From positions 15,206,400-15,270,399 of the forward strand of contig OY747709.1 of the NCBI GenBank assembly GCA_963556495.2: DNA of 64,000 nt, in the 5' to 3' direction. Made by a program: the position numbers and the translations under genes. This document shows positions 20,992 to 34,560 of the stretch, in pieces (positions within the stretch are counted from its first letter, which is position 1; every line of letters begins with the position of its first letter). The stretch comes from Valencia hispanica. Lineage: Eukaryota; Chordata; Actinopteri; Cyprinodontiformes; Valenciidae. The notes beneath the pieces were generated by a model that did not search any database, was not told the origin of the DNA, and worked only from the letters and a program-made list of their open reading frames with translations.

Positions 20992-22862
20992 CAATGGATT
21001 GTCACCAAACTCTGCACAGAATATCAGAAGGAGTTGCTCCTGGCTGACGTTATAATCTCCTCTATTCTTGGGAGAATTCTTGGGGAGAATTGTGAGGAAG
21101 CCCAAATTTCCTAAATGAGAAGCAACCCAAGCAAATCAATCCAAATTGGATGGCATCATCATTGGCATGACACAGGAAAACTCTTGAATTTCCTCTACCG
21201 GGCCTAAGATTCTCCTGCCGTCTGAGAAAACAGAAAGGAGGTACGATCAGAGAATATGACTTTATGCCCCTCTTCCGCTGTCAGTGCTTCTACCTACTGC
21301 ATCATTTTCATCTGTCGTTGATGTTTCTGTTAAACAGAATTGACTTTTTTGTTACACTTTTGGGCCTCACCCTGTGTACAGATGCGCTCATGTGCTGTCA
21401 GTGTTGTAAAAACATTCCTAAACCATTCTGATTGTTGTGGGACACTTTGTAACCTACTGAATCCTTTTAACCTTGAGCTGAAACTCTCATCTTACATTTT
21501 TCATAATCCTAAAAACTGTTTGGGCCGCAATTTTCTCATCATCAACTCCCTAACATGCAAAGCTATATTGATGCAAAGCGACGTTGAGCGGACACCTTTT
21601 TCTCTATAGTTAATTAGCGTTAACAGAAACAGGAATCATTTCAAGCACATCTACTGGACACGCTCGTCAATTTTACCTGCGCTTGTCTCTGTACGTAAAC
21701 AAATGATCAATATGTGCCAGTAGGAAAATGAAGTGAAAATGGGTTTCTTTGTTTTAATAATGCATCTAATCACGCTGCTCTATAATCTAAAAAAAGATGT
21801 TGAACAAAATGAAGCCATGGGGTTTACAAAACACAACATTAGTGTCACCCGCCAAAGGTTCAGGCTAAACACTCATCAAGATAGAAGCAAACAAAAACCA
21901 CAAAGACGTACACAGTTTTAACATTTGAGAGTGAAAGTTTGCAGAACAGAACGCTGTTCTTGTGGACAAAAGGGTACAAACACAAAAACATACACAACCG
22001 TGGGTTTTTATTTTTTCAACTACCACTTGTAGAAAACATCACAATGCATTCAGTCAGGACAACATTGAAAATACTAATATGGTTTATTTTAGGGTGTGGG
22101 TGTGGGTGTGGGTGGCGTGGTGGGGTTGCGTGCAAACAAAAAAACTTGGTGGGAAGAGAGATAAATGGTTGGAGGAGGATGGAAGAATCCAAGTGGGATG
22201 AGAATAAGTCTGGGCTCCTCTCTGATGCATCTTATCCAAATACTTTTATTATTCCTGCGAGACGCTGACAGTAAACACACCCTCTGCAAATACACAGGCC
22301 TTGTAACAAACAGAAGAGCACACCCGGTGATTTGGAAGCTTTGTCTGAGCTATGTTTTATTCTAATCATCCACTGTGGGACAGCACGGGAGACAAGTACA
22401 AGCATATAATTCTACTTGTTGGTGGTGACTCACTCTTTGTTTAGTTTTTGTTCTTACAAAAGAGAGATTTTCATCGCAGGTGAAAATGTATGCCCATGAG
22501 CAGTCACTGAACGTTTTGGTTTAGTGCTAAAATCGAATCCTCGCAGAGTTCCCTGCTCCATTAGAATCCATTCACGCCCTGCTGCTACTGCACAATGGAC
22601 ATGCAACATTTATTATTTTGGGGTTTTTTTTGCACCTCCTCTTTGGCTGAACAAAATTTTGATATGCTTTATTTTTTACCCTGTTGAAGCACATGGTCAC
22701 TGTCTGGGATACATATGAGATTTCTCTTTCTGTTTGTTTGCCCCTTTGGCAGTCTGTAGGTCAGACACAGACGGCATACCACATACTGGAACACGCCGGC
22801 AGTGTCCAGTCCATATGTACACAATAAAACAGCTCGACATGCATGCACAGAGGGTTTTAATG
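20992..22862. other. Spacer
   Basis: No gene or repeat family identified. A short (GGGTGT)n tract lies at 22091-22113. Confidence 0.5.
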
Positions 22863-24402
22863 TGCCTTGGTAAAAATATTCGTGCAATTTGATCACATTT
22901 TCACCTTATCAAACTTCAGTGTATGTTACTGGGATTTTATGTGACACACCAGCACAGCATGGTGAAAGAGAAAGGATTTAACATTTGTCCCATTTTAAAA
23001 TGAAAAACGAGGCAACCATTTTTATTTCACCTCCTTGACTCTAACACCCCTAAATGAAATCCAGTACCAACAACCGCTTTCAGAAGTCCCCAAATTAAAA
23101 GAGTGCAACTGTATGTAATTTGACCTCTGTGGAAATCCAGCTGTTCTGTGAAAGTCTCAGAGGTTTGTTACATAACATTAGAGAACAAACAGCATCACGA
23201 AGATCAAGGAACACGGCAGACAATTCAGGGAGGAAGTTGTTGCATTGAAAGGTGAGAAATGTAAAGCAGAGTTGGCTTAAAAAACAATATTGAAACTATT
23301 AACATCTCATGGAGTGCACCTGAATCCATCAACTGAAACTGAAAAGAGAATAGGACGGTTCTACCCAGACTTTGCCATCCACCTATACTGGAAGTCTGCA
23401 AAAGCAGATAATTATGCATAGAATTACCTAAGAGGCCCAGGATAGCCCTGGAAGAGCTGCAGAGATCCACACCTCAGGTGGGATCTGTCAACAGGATGAC
23501 TAGCAGTTGCGCACCCCCCAAATCTCACCAGTAGCAAAGAATGGGAAGAAAAAAACCCTTGTTGAAAGAATGCCTTAAGACACTGTTGTCAAACTCCAGT
23601 CCTCGAGGTCCGGTATCCTGCAACTTTTAGATGTGTCTCTGCTTCAACTGATTTGAATCAAATAATCGGGTCATTAGCAGGACTCTGGAGAACTTGACTG
23701 TGCACTGAGGAGGTAATTCAGCCATTTAGAGCATCATGCTTTAGGGATGCTTCTCTTCAGCTTCTCTTCAGCTTCTCTTCAGAGTTTATGCGCTTGTTTG
23801 ACAGATGATGCAAAATACAGAGCAGTCCAGGAAGAAAACCTGTTAAAGGGCTCCAATCTTGTGAAATTGGAGCCGAGGTTGACGTCCCAGCAAGACTAAG
23901 ACCTCAAACATACAGTTACAGCTAGACTAGTACGGTCAAAGTATCCATTTATGTTTTAAAATTGCCCAGTCAAAGTCAAGAACAAAATTAAGTGTCTGTG
24001 GCAAGACTTGGAAATTGATGTTTGGAGACACTCTCCAGTCAATGTGACTGAGATTCAGGTATTTTGCAAAGACAAATGTGCAAACCTGGTAGAGGCACAC
24101 GCCAAAAGACTGGCAGTTAATCGTGGTTCAACAAAGTATAGTCAAGAGCTGAAAACACACACACACACAACTTTCCAGCTTCTTTTTGTAAAAACAAAAC
24201 AAAAACCCGACCAACCAACCAACCAAAAACAAAAAACCTAAAAAACTGTGAAAAGCATGTCTCGTCTTTCTCTTACTTCACAACTGTTCACTACTTTGTT
24301 AGTCGATCAGATAAAATCCTACTAAAAACACACTGAAGTTTAAGATTGTTTGCGTGACTAAAACTGGAAAAGTTCAAGGGTATGAATAATTTCGCAAGGC
24401 AC
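22863..24402 (+). mobile_element. Decayed Tc1-like transposon
   Basis: The right end keeps AAAAGTTCAAGGGTATGAATA and TTTCGCAAGGCAC, and the left end shows a diverged partner (CCTTGGTAAAAATATTCGTGC). Near 23990-24145, plus-strand sequence still resembles the transposase C-terminus (TGGCAAGACTTGGAAATTGATG, then GGTAGAGGCACACGCCAAAAG). No frame survives. A hAT-like fragment sits inside at 23584-23729. Confidence 0.75.
23584..23729. repeat. Truncated non-autonomous DNA transposon, probably hAT-like
   Basis: TGTCAAACTCCAGTCCTCGAG, TGCAACTTTTAGATGTGTC and TCATTAGCAGGACTCTGGAGA are characteristic words of a short fish element with inverted ends. Only the left half is present, so it is truncated or broken. 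Confidence 0.6.
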
Positions 24403-25184
24403 ACTTTGATCTCCATGTTTTGCTCTGTCAGGCATTACATTAACTGTGCAACGCCTGACTGACTTGCTGCAAGTAGATCCTCATGTTATCATTTGACACA
24501 GCGCTGAAATCCAGACATTTCCAGCTGTTTCCACCAGGCACAGCCTCATGTCAGCAACACGTCTCCACTGTCACAAAAACTAAGAGGGATTATGCAACTG
24601 AGGGGTGATCTGCAATAGCTCTTTTTTATTTTTATTTTTTTTTGCTGGTGCTCTTGCAAATATGGAAACTAAAACTCTTAACAGAGTGGGTGAAAAAAAA
24701 AACTTCAGTGGCGAAGCAAGCTGAGAGGGAAAGGGAGGAGAGGCGAAAACAGTAAGATGTCACTGAGGAAATGGAAGAGTTTACAACGTTTTATTCATCA
24801 TAACATTTAGGGTGAGATAACGCTGACAGTGAAAACGAAACACACCCTTTGGATGAGTTAAACCGTGAAACAGTCTGTAAAGCAGCTCGATTTATGGCCT
24901 GTTATACTAGCTCTTGTAACTTGGGCCCATAATAGCAGCCCAGTTGTAATTACCAATTTAAACTTTGTCTGCAGAACATTTGGCTGCACAGTGGAATGCC
25001 ACTGTTGGTAGTTTAGTGGATTCCTCAGCTCTATTTCTGACTGTGTTTTGCTCCTTTTTGTCATTCTGAGCTATTTAAGGGTAGCTGTTTGTGCTGATGT
25101 GAGAAAGTACATGGCAAAGACATATGGTACTTGCAATCTTGCAAGTGCACTTTGTTTTCTCTCAGTGTTTTTCTCTCCATAGAA
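24403..25184. other. Spacer
   Basis: No gene recognised; may include further LINE 3' UTR sequence leading into the next element. Confidence 0.4.
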
Positions 25185-25714
25185 GATATACCTGGTCTGG
25201 TATCCTGCTTGGCTGCAATGCCCTGTTGGACGGGGGCATCGACTGGGATGATCCCCCCAGTAACTGAACATCCACTGTGTCCTGTTATTAACTTTTTACT
25301 TTCTGTAACATAGAAAGTTATCTTATATCAGATCTTCTGTTCCTTCTGTGTTTCTGCTCTGTCTTCTCAAACCCCCAGACGGTCGTGGCAGATGGCCGCT
25401 CCTACTGAGCCTGGTTCTGTTGGAGGTTTCTTCCTGTTAAAGGGGAGTTTTTCCTCTCCACCGTTGCTACATGCTTGCTCAGTATGAGGGATTGCTGAAG
25501 GATTGCTGTGGTTGGAAAGTCTGCATCAACGGGGCCCAACCTCACGCCAATGACTGATGCATTCTGCTGAGATTCCTTAAATAGGAAACTTTTTAACTGA
25601 TTGGAATGTTTGTATAAATGTATTGAAATGACTTCTTGTTAAGTGCCTTGAGATGACATCTGTTGTGAATTGGCGCTATATAAATAAACTGAATTGAATT
25701 GAATTGAATTGAAT
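25185..25714 (+). mobile_element. LINE 3' untranslated end, L2-like
   Basis: A 3' end with TTGGAGGTTTCTTCCTGTTAA-type sequence, GGGAGTTTTTCCTCTCCACCG, GCGCTATATAAATAAACTGAA and a terminal (GAATT)n tail. The same 3' block, in reverse, occurs at 39915-40100, 53496-53652 and 56447-56660. The 5' coding part is absent, as expected for truncated LINE insertions. The L2 assignment is an inference. Confidence 0.8.
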
Positions 25715-25719
25715 CTTTG

Positions 25720-26756
25720 GAATTGCTCAACATTTTAATCAGAGTACAAACCTTTTGTGTATTTTATTGGGATTTCATGTGATAGACCAACGCGAAGTAA
25801 TTGTGTGATAAAAGTGAAATTGATTTGAAAAATCTTTAAAATAAAATACAGAAATGTGTGGCATCCATTTATGTTCAGTCCTGTTTTACCCTCAAATAAA
25901 ATCCAGTGCACACACTTGCCTTCAGAATTACTTCATTAGCAGATGAAGTCAGTTTACATGGAAATAAATCTAAGATTAAATTCATATGTTCAGCATTAAT
26001 GAGAGAAGCAGCCAATAGGCTTACAGTGGAGCTGCAGAGCTCAGGTGGGAGAAACAACTAACTAAGTGACCAGAAGAAAGCCATAGTAGAACAAAAGGCA
26101 TAGATAATCCCAAATGTAGTTTGACACAAGCCATAAAGGTTAGGAGAGCTAACTTTTTTTGTATAGCATCATTCATACAAATGCATTACAGAAAAAAAAA
26201 CAAGTACTGAAGGGGACACAGCAAATATGTGAAAAAAAGATGCGCTGGTCAGATGAGAACAATAACAACAACCCATATGTCGAAGAATACGAAGACTGTG
26301 CATCACTCCGAAAACACCATCCCCATGTTGAAATATGGTGGTGGCAGCACGGTGCTGTGGGAAGGCTTTTCTTCAGCAGGGACAAGGAAGCTGCTCCTAG
26401 TTGATGAGATGACAGACGAAGCTAAATACAAGGCAATCCTGGAAGGAAAGACTCCAAAAGACTTGAGTCTGGGGCGGTGGTTCAGCTTTCAACAGGACAA
26501 TGGCCCTTTACATACAGCCAGAGCTACAATGGAATGGTTTAGATGAAAGCAAATTCATGTGCTAAAATGCTCCAGTCAAAGTCCATGTCTAAATTCAATA
26601 GAGAAGGTGTGATAGGACTTTCTAAACAGATCATAAATGATTTCACAATTATGCTTTACTGTGTTGAGCCCATTACATAAAATCTTGATTAAAACAACCG
26701 AAAGTTTGTGTTTGTAATGTGAGCCAAGGGGTGTGAATATTTTTTGTGAACCACTG
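25720..26756 (+). mobile_element. Decayed Tc1-like transposon
   Basis: Plus-strand transposase remnants follow the order expected: CGCTGGTCAGATGAGAAC (WSDE), ATGTTGAAATATGGTGGTGG (YGGGS), CAACAGGACAATGGCCC (QQDN), ATGGAATGGTTT. The right end is GGGTGTGAATATTTTTTGTG. The frame is broken at several places. It begins directly after the LINE tail at 25714. Confidence 0.75.
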
Positions 26757-29599
26757 GGAAGCATGGGAAGATACCGGATGAAACACTGAATGTAAAGAGA
26801 GAGATTAGGCAGAGGAACAAGAGCGATGAAAGTGGGAGATGGATGGGTAACTGAGCCAGCTCCAAGTTATGCTGAACAGGAGCCAAGGGAGCCGCACATC
26901 TCACATACAACTGGAAGCGGATCAAGTTCGCTGGGAAGCTGGGAAGGAATCTTTGCCTTCTTGCATGGTGAGTTCTAACACATCCAGTAAAGCTAAAAAT
27001 ACAGGCTGGGTGGGAAATCCTATCATTAGGATGTGCAGAAGACCTACAAATACAGAAAGCACCCACGGCTTTCCTGTGAGCAACACGCATCTCCCGTCCT
27101 GCGTCGATGGTACTTTCCTGTCTCTGCTGAGCAGCATCCTGTCTGTGGTTGGCTCTTCTCCTTTAAGCACCAGTAGGCATTTCCTAAAGTTCCTACATTT
27201 GTAATCACCTTTTGTTTTCGACTCTGCCCACACCTGGTCCTGTGGAAGTTTATGGCGTTGCTCCAAGACTCAACTGCCTTTGACGAATCTCTATCTCTGC
27301 TTTTCCTAAACAAAACATGACAAGTTACATTCAACACAAGGAAATGGTCCGGTTCAAGGCAATACTGAATCGCATAATAGAATGAATCAGAGCGTGTGTT
27401 ATAGCTTGGACAGAAGCCCCCTGTGTCTGTTTCCTATCTCAGCACAAGAACTGAAAGAATCTCTCTGCTTAGAACATCTGTTTTGGAACATTCGACAGCC
27501 AACGACACTCTCCACGCTGGCGACGCCAACACCCACAGCGAGTTTCCACAGTCAAATATCACAGGCCGCCTCTGGTTCTGCCAACTTGGATCAATGGAGG
27601 TTTTTCATTGTATAGCTGACTCTGTTCTACTTGAGAGATCTGCTTGAACAATGCAGGTATTGTCCTGGAGATTCGGAAGGAGGGTTTTATTTACAGATGG
27701 AGGATAAATGTACTCATGTTTCTGGCTGGGAGTTTAATGTAAAAAAATAATCAGGGGAAGGAGGATGAGGTTTCCTAAGATGATTGTACAGAGTATGTGA
27801 TGCCAACCGTTTTAGGTAAGAGAAAATAACATCTCATGAGCTTTAAAGAAGAATTTATTTGTAACTTTAACAACCAAAAAGAGTCTGAATAAGGAGCCTC
27901 TAATGGGCCTGAGGGCTTCTGGAAGAGCTTGAAAACGGTTAAAGAGAAGGGTTAAGAGCTAACGCTGTGCTTTGTTGTCTAAAGTTCAGCATACCATTCC
28001 TTTCAGAGCTTTCAGCTGCCCCCCTTCTGCTGTGTGAAGGACTTTCAGTCCAGTGGCACAAAATGCTCCAAAGAGCCTCGGCTGCCTGCTGCCGCAAACC
28101 AAGAAACACTGAAACTCCACTTATTGAGAAAACCACATGAGAAAGGTCATCCGCTGTGACTCATCCATGTCAGAGTCCTCTGAGCGCTGGCTCCACTCAT
28201 CCAGCCTGTGGGAAGCAGAAAGGCTGGATGCGGTGGGCGATTCTCACACATATTCAAACACAGCCCGACATTGTGCTGAGGACTGCCAGTTAGTGTCACT
28301 TTAACAAATAGCCTCATCCTCTTCCACCTCTGATGGTTACCTTAACATTGCACATATGTCATTGTTACTTTCTCTTTTGCACCATATTTCTTTGAACGAG
28401 TTCTCCAAAGTCTGTCCACAGTGCACAGCAGCTGGGTATTCATTTCTCTCCTCCCTGAAGTGATTTCTCGCTTCTTCTTCTTTTTTTTGCTTTCCTCCTC
28501 TTTCTCTTTTGCAATCCCAGCTGCCTTCCACCGCTTAGTAACCCGCCTGTACACAACACAAACACACAAGCCATCACACTTGCACCGGCACAGAACGGTT
28601 TCTGGAGTCACTTTTTTGGTATGTCTGGAGGTTTAAAGAAAGCAGGGAAGTGCTAATTACAAGCGCATCGGCAACAGAATCTGTCGGGGCAGGTTGGGAT
28701 CAGGGAGGACCTGGCAACTTATCAAATGAGAAAACCTAAGCCTCTCTCTTGTATGTGCTTGTTAAGAGGTCGCAGACTTAAAGAGAGCAAAACACAAAGG
28801 CTTTAATGCTCAGGATATTTTGTTCCGTAGTTATAAAGCGCCCTCCGCACACCCGCTATTACAGAAGCATCATCCCACACTTAAAAAAAGTACATTCAGC
28901 GATGAAAAAAGAAAAATGTTGGAAAGCAAAATCCCAATTAAGAAAGCTGGCACTCCAAAAGATTACATTTTTTATTGGAATTGTTCTTTATTTTAAGTAG
29001 ATAACTGTCTATATTACCTACTGCTCAAAATGGAAAGACAAGAAAAAAGTAATTCAAGTAAAGCAGCTGTGCGTTGCAAATATGCATTGATCACTAAGAA
29101 TTGCCACTCAGCTCTGCTGATAATCTTTACTGATGTGAATTTATTTGGAAGGGCACAGCATGTGCCGAATCATTCGCAAAGGCAGACACTGCCTCTGTAT
29201 GTGCCAAAGACAGAGGGTGTATCTGGCCTGGTACAGGCCTGGTACAGGCCCACATGCACCGAGCAACAGGGACAGGGAGATTTTAATTTAGGGAGCAAAT
29301 TAGCAAAAACCAAAAGAGAAGCAGCATCTGGCTGTACTTCAATGAAATTTGAAAGCTGAGAGTAATGCAAAGAGTACGGTTTGGACCGAGAACGACAACC
29401 ACAACCCAGGAAAGGTTAAACGAGTTTTTCTGACAAATATTCAAATCCGCAAGATGAAGAGCAACTGTGTCTATGGGACAGCTTTCTGAAGGAGATGAAT
29501 AAAGGCAGAGAAAACAGGAGCTATTGTGTAATCAGGAATTGAAGAGTTTCCCAACAGATGTGGTTTCCAAGGTAATTCTCTTCTGAGTTTCAGACCTCA
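26757..29599. other. Spacer, nothing recognised
   Basis: Overlapping open frames on both strands near 26690-27340 have no family resemblance I can name and no supporting splice or start context. Conserved non-coding elements cannot be excluded. Confidence 0.5.
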
Positions 29600-29880
29600 A
29601 TTGACTTAAATCCTATTTGATGTAACACTGGTGGAATGGAGAGTATCCTTTTACCGGTGATTGTTTCACTCACAGAGCCTCATAGTTGGAACTCCTCTAT
29701 ACGCTGGAAACAAGTGATAATAAGTGAAGAGCAAAGTGGGAGCTGTAAAAGTTGGACTTCCAATCACTGGTGTATTGATCTTCATAAGTTAAAGAAAACT
29801 GGTCTAAAGTTGCCCAATTCTACAGTCAGAGCAATAATCAGACAGCTGAAACCCCACAAACATTGACAGACAAAGCTGGA
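29600..29880 (+). mobile_element. Possible relic of a Tc1-like transposase N-terminus
   Basis: One frame reads LKKTGLKLPNSTVRAIIRQL, resembling the HTH segment of Tc1 transposases (L-x-L-P-x-STVRxII). It is short and lacks ends. Confidence 0.4.
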
Positions 29881-31235
29881 TGAGGACCCAAGTTTATTTT
29901 GCCACTATGCCAAAACAGGATGGGTTAGATTATATCAGTGCAATCAGTGGTGTTAAAAAAAAAAAAAAGGGCGATAAGGCTTTTTGCCCAGGTCGTCATG
30001 GTCTGAGAGCGTTGAGTTATTTGATATGTATGCTCTCATTTCTCAAGTGTTCCAGGAAAGCTGATGACTCGTGTATTTATTCTTCCGTCATTATAATAAG
30101 GATCTTCAGCATTCATGCAAATTCAGCTGTAAGATAGGTCTCTGTAAGACAGAGATGATGCTCAGATGCTCTCATGAGAATCTTTTTCTTTGTATTTATT
30201 CAGTTACCTGTACTCTATGTGTTAAGTTGAAAAAGTCTGCAAGGTCAAACACGAAACTATTCAGTTAATGCAACCCCTGGTCTACACATAACAGCGGCAA
30301 AGAGCCTTTTTTTTTTTAAATAGGCAAGTTGTTAAGAGCAGCCTGGCCCATTTTACTACTTTTTCTTCAGCTCTGCTGAATGTACGAATAATGCCAGAGA
30401 ATATAGCGGAAAACATGGATTACAGTACATTATAAACTAAAGGGTGATGCAAGTTGCAGGTCCTGTGTTCTCTTTGTGTTCCTACTTCCTAAAGACAAGA
30501 CATTTGTGTTGCTTCTCTGTTGTAGATAACGTTTTAGGCATATCCTATCTCTTTTTGTCCTCCATTGGTCCATTTTTCACATATTTAAAAGCACACCTCA
30601 CAATATCCTGTAATGGTCATGTACAATGACTTACTGGATAAAAACAAAAATGAATGAAAAAGAACCAAAAGTCCAAAGAAACATTTAAACAACTAAGATA
30701 TTAGAGCGGTTTAAATGATTATAAGAAGGTCGGCCTTCTCTTAGCGAGGAAAAAAAAAGGAGTTAGGGGTGGTTTCATACTTTTTAAGCATCAGGCGAGA
30801 GAGATGTTTAAATCTGTGGCGGGGTTTACCCAAGCAACTCACCAGGTGTGATGACCAACTCACATATGCAGACAGAAAGATGACAGCCTTGCAGCCCGGC
30901 CCATCCTGCCTGTTAACACAACCACCTGTCATCTCCATCCCCTGCCAGCCTCCCCCACTTTACTCTGAACCTTTCACTTGCCTTACAGTTTCCTCTGTTT
31001 TCTACCTCGCCACTTCCTGCTTTGTTTCGTTTAATGTAAAATACACCCACACGCCCTCCGAAGAGGACATACAGTCCGCTCAGATTTCACTCGGCTCTCC
31101 TGCTGGAGCAGAAAGGAGAAGTCTGCCATTGTCTGTTAGCGACACGGTCTCAGAGCAGACGTGAGGGGAGGTGTGTTTGAACTTGTCTGACTTGAAGTTT
31201 GCCTTTTCTTCAATGAGTAATCCGTTGTATGACTT

Positions 31236-31237
<2 letters not shown>
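29881..31237. other. Spacer, nothing recognised
   Basis: A 131-codon open frame at 30769-31164 has no recognisable domain and poor codon context; I treat it as chance. Confidence 0.5.

Positions 31238-31322
<85 letters not shown>
31238..31322. repeat. (CA)n microsatellite
   Basis: About 42 CA units, ending in CATACATACATG. The open frames across it are repeat artefacts. Confidence 0.95.
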
Positions 31323-31326
<4 letters not shown>

Positions 31327-31589
31327 TACATGGCTCAGGCACAGGAGGGAAAAGGGATTCCTAGCCCAGGGGTGATGGATGGGTGACAGCAGAGATTTGA
31401 TGGCTGTTTGCTAGGTTGGAGAAGTTAGTCTTCTTATGAAAGAGGTAAAAAAGGGTCAATATTGGTAGAACTCTCAAGCGCTGAATATCTGCTGTTTTCT
31501 TTCATTAGTCACACTTGTTGGAACTGTAGCAAAGTTCAGTCTGTCACTTTGGTCAAAATGAAATATTCGGTGAAGCTGAACGCAACAAG

Positions 31590-32574
31590 GCAGAGAATAC
31601 AGTTTCTTACAAACGTACAGTTTGTCACATTGCAAACTTCAATGTATTCAATGTTACAGTCCAACACAAACAATTGCATAAGCGTGAGACGAAAAGAAAA
31701 TGATACATAGTTTTCAAATTAAAACAAAAAGAACGCCTCAAAAGTGTGTTCAGTCCTCTTTCTAAGCATGCTTAGAAAGTCCGGTTCATTTGGGGAGTTG
31801 TGAATGGGCACTCAAACTCTGATGCGTACCAAGAAAGCGAACTCTGGTCTGCCTAAAAACCTACAGTAGGTCTCGGCTGGTTGAGGTGAACTCTGGTGCG
31901 GTTTGATTGCATATGTGAATGCCAAGCGGGCCGGGGGACGCTCCAAAAGCAGGAAGCAGACTAATGCGCAGGGCATTCTGGGTAAATACAACCAAAACGA
32001 CAACTCTGCCTCGTTCTCTGCTCATGCTGAACCAATTGCCGGAATGTATTTGTCTGGAACATTTGCCAAAAAACAACAGAGCAATCCTAAAACCGATCAA
32101 ATCTGATGCCACTCCATGTTTGTTTCACGGAACAGGAAGTGTCCTTGTGTTCAGTGCTTGTTGGTGCAGCGCCACCACGGGGGAGGAGGTAAAGATGTTG
32201 CTCAAAACGGTTTATGGTTCGTGTGAGCAGTGAGAAAGCAAACTAAAAACAGCAACAATGTTGCAATTTTGGTCCCCAATCTACTGGACTATCAGGTGTG
32301 AAAATGGCCTTAATCACTGTATAATCACTGTGCTTTTGTTTTTTCTTTGGGGGGGCATAGAAAAGGGAGCTGAACACAAATGCATGCCACACATTTCAGA
32401 GTTTTATTTGTAATAAGAAGCTTGGAAACCATGGATTTTTTTCCCTTACATTTCACAATTAGGGTTTGGTTTGCATTGGTCTCTCTCAGTAAAACACTTA
32501 GAGGTTTGTGCTATTGTAGCCAAAATGTGCAAAATTTAAAGGGTATGAATATTTTTTGCAAAGCACAGCATACC
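31590..32574. mobile_element. Tc1-like relic carrying a nested MITE
   Basis: The right end is TTTAAAGGGTATGAATATTTT, then TTGCAAAGCACAG, a Tc1 inverted repeat; the left block near 31600-31720 matches the expected subterminal part only loosely. Between them, at about 31770-32310, lies a MITE-like segment with AAGTCCGGTTCATTTGGGG, ACTCTGGTGCGGTTTGATTG and ATCAGGTGTGAAAATGGCC. The ends of the inner element are not resolved. Confidence 0.55.
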
Positions 32575-34560
32575 AGTCTAGGAATCTTTTGACTTGTTTG
32601 TTTTGGACAAAAATCGAAGCCTATTCTTTAGAAAGGACAGATTTGCATTTATCATGTATGATCATCTACAATCATCATATCACGTCAGTCTGGAAGACCT
32701 GCAGCAACATTTACCTTTGAGCAAAATATTTACATTTTCCAATAATTTTATATCCTTAAGCGGAAACTCAGTTTTGTACTAAGGCAATTCCTAAAGCTCC
32801 ACATTTGACCGATAATATTAGTTATTATTAATGTGTGAATGATGGTATATTTATTCTTTGTCCTAATGCATTATTTTACATCATTTCTTGGATGCACACA
32901 ACTAGATGTGCTTATGGTCATGTACGGAGTTGTCTTTATACTTCTCTATGTAAATATTCAGTCTCTAAAATGGGATTCGACCACTATTTTCTGACATTTT
33001 GCAAGAAAACATCTTTTAAATCACTATACAAGAAAATGTGAGATCTGGGGGGAAGTGCTTTCAGTCTTACACCCACCCCGCTGAGCGTCCTCTGTGATGA
33101 CACCCACTGTACATTATTTAAAAAAGTGCAAATAAGCATTATACTGAGGTTCTCTGTAAAAATAAAATAAAAATACCTTATCTCCAAACATTTTGCATTT
33201 CAGAAATACCACAGACACCAGAATATAAACACTAGACGTAAAATGTACAATGTTTTGTCATTTCACATCTTAAGGATGCATGACGACATATCTGAGAGGT
33301 CTGCGAGTGACAAACTGATTCCTTATTGTACATTTTAGGCAAATAATTTATATTTCGCTGTAGAAACAACAGTTTTCAAATCACAAAACTCAAAATTATC
33401 TACTCCAGTAAGGTGATGGGAGAAAAAAAATGTAAAGCACTATGTGAGGCAGTGCAGGTGTGCAAATGCAAATATACATATAGTGAATTTTATGAACAGT
33501 GCAGTAAGAGATCACTTCATATCATTTTTTTCCATCTATCTTTCTATTTTTCCACTGTGCGTGTCCTTTCCCCCTCCTCACTACATGATGTAAAAAGGCT
33601 AAATCTGTCAGAGCAGAACTGCAAAACTAATTATGAAATTCTTCAGAATCCACACTGTATTAATTGTATGTGTACAATCCACATTTTATTTATATTCAGT
33701 TTATTACTGTTTGAATGCAACAGATAAAAATGCATAAAGGAAAACAGGCATTCTTTTACTAAGCTGTTGTTTTCCCACTTACAAGCATTTGCTTATGACA
33801 CACTTGAATCTGTTCAGCAGACAGTATAAACAGGATGCGTTTCAGAGATAGACATGGCTCACGCAGGTTCCTTAGAAACAAATCCAGGATATTATTTCGA
33901 CAAAGCACCAGCATTGTAATAACCACTGCTCCCCACTGAGTCCTGGTTGGAAGTTTAACCCACACACTCACACGTTTCCGGTGTTTACCTTTGTCTCAGA
34001 ATTCAGACTGGAAAACATGAAACATATGAAGCGTATTGAGCTGATGAAGCACATGGGAAGGGAGTGGAAGAGGAGCAGTCATGCAATGTCCGAAGAGGAA
34101 ATATCAAAGAGAGCAGCATTCCATAGAGCTAAAGTCACAGAGTATATGTATATTAATATTATTATATTATTGAATAGTATTGAGTTTTGCTAGGATGTCA
34201 ACTCTGGGAAAGACTGTCAACTCCTCATAATGAATTCTACCTTTGAACATTCTTTCTCGCTTTGAAATAATAAACTTCCATTTGTTTGGGAATTACCCTC
34301 TAAGTCTGTCCAGAATAAAAAGCAGCAGCAATTCCTTCTCTAAGGTAATTGCTGATGGCATACTGTCTTGGCATGTGTTTTAACACACATCTGTCTGTAT
34401 GTTCCCGACCTGCAAAATACAAAGACTCCAGGTTTTATTAAGGTGATCACACTAATGCTGATCAGTAAATCAAAATTAACAGCACCTGGCTGCTCCTTTT
34501 CTTTTTTACATCGAATGGAAACTGTAACCACATCTATTCTTCTATAGATTTTCCTTCCGC
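32575..34560. other. Spacer, nothing recognised
   Basis: AT-rich; no gene or repeat family identified. Confidence 0.5.

Noticed and set aside
26689..27337. Overlapping open frames on both strands
   Set aside because: No family similarity and frames conflict; consistent with chance in a patch of higher G+C.
30769..31164. 131-codon open frame
   Set aside because: No domain, no conserved-looking motif, no splice or promoter evidence.
31080..31386. Open frames with His-Thr and Cys-Val repeats on both strands
   Set aside because: They are translations of the (CA)n microsatellite.
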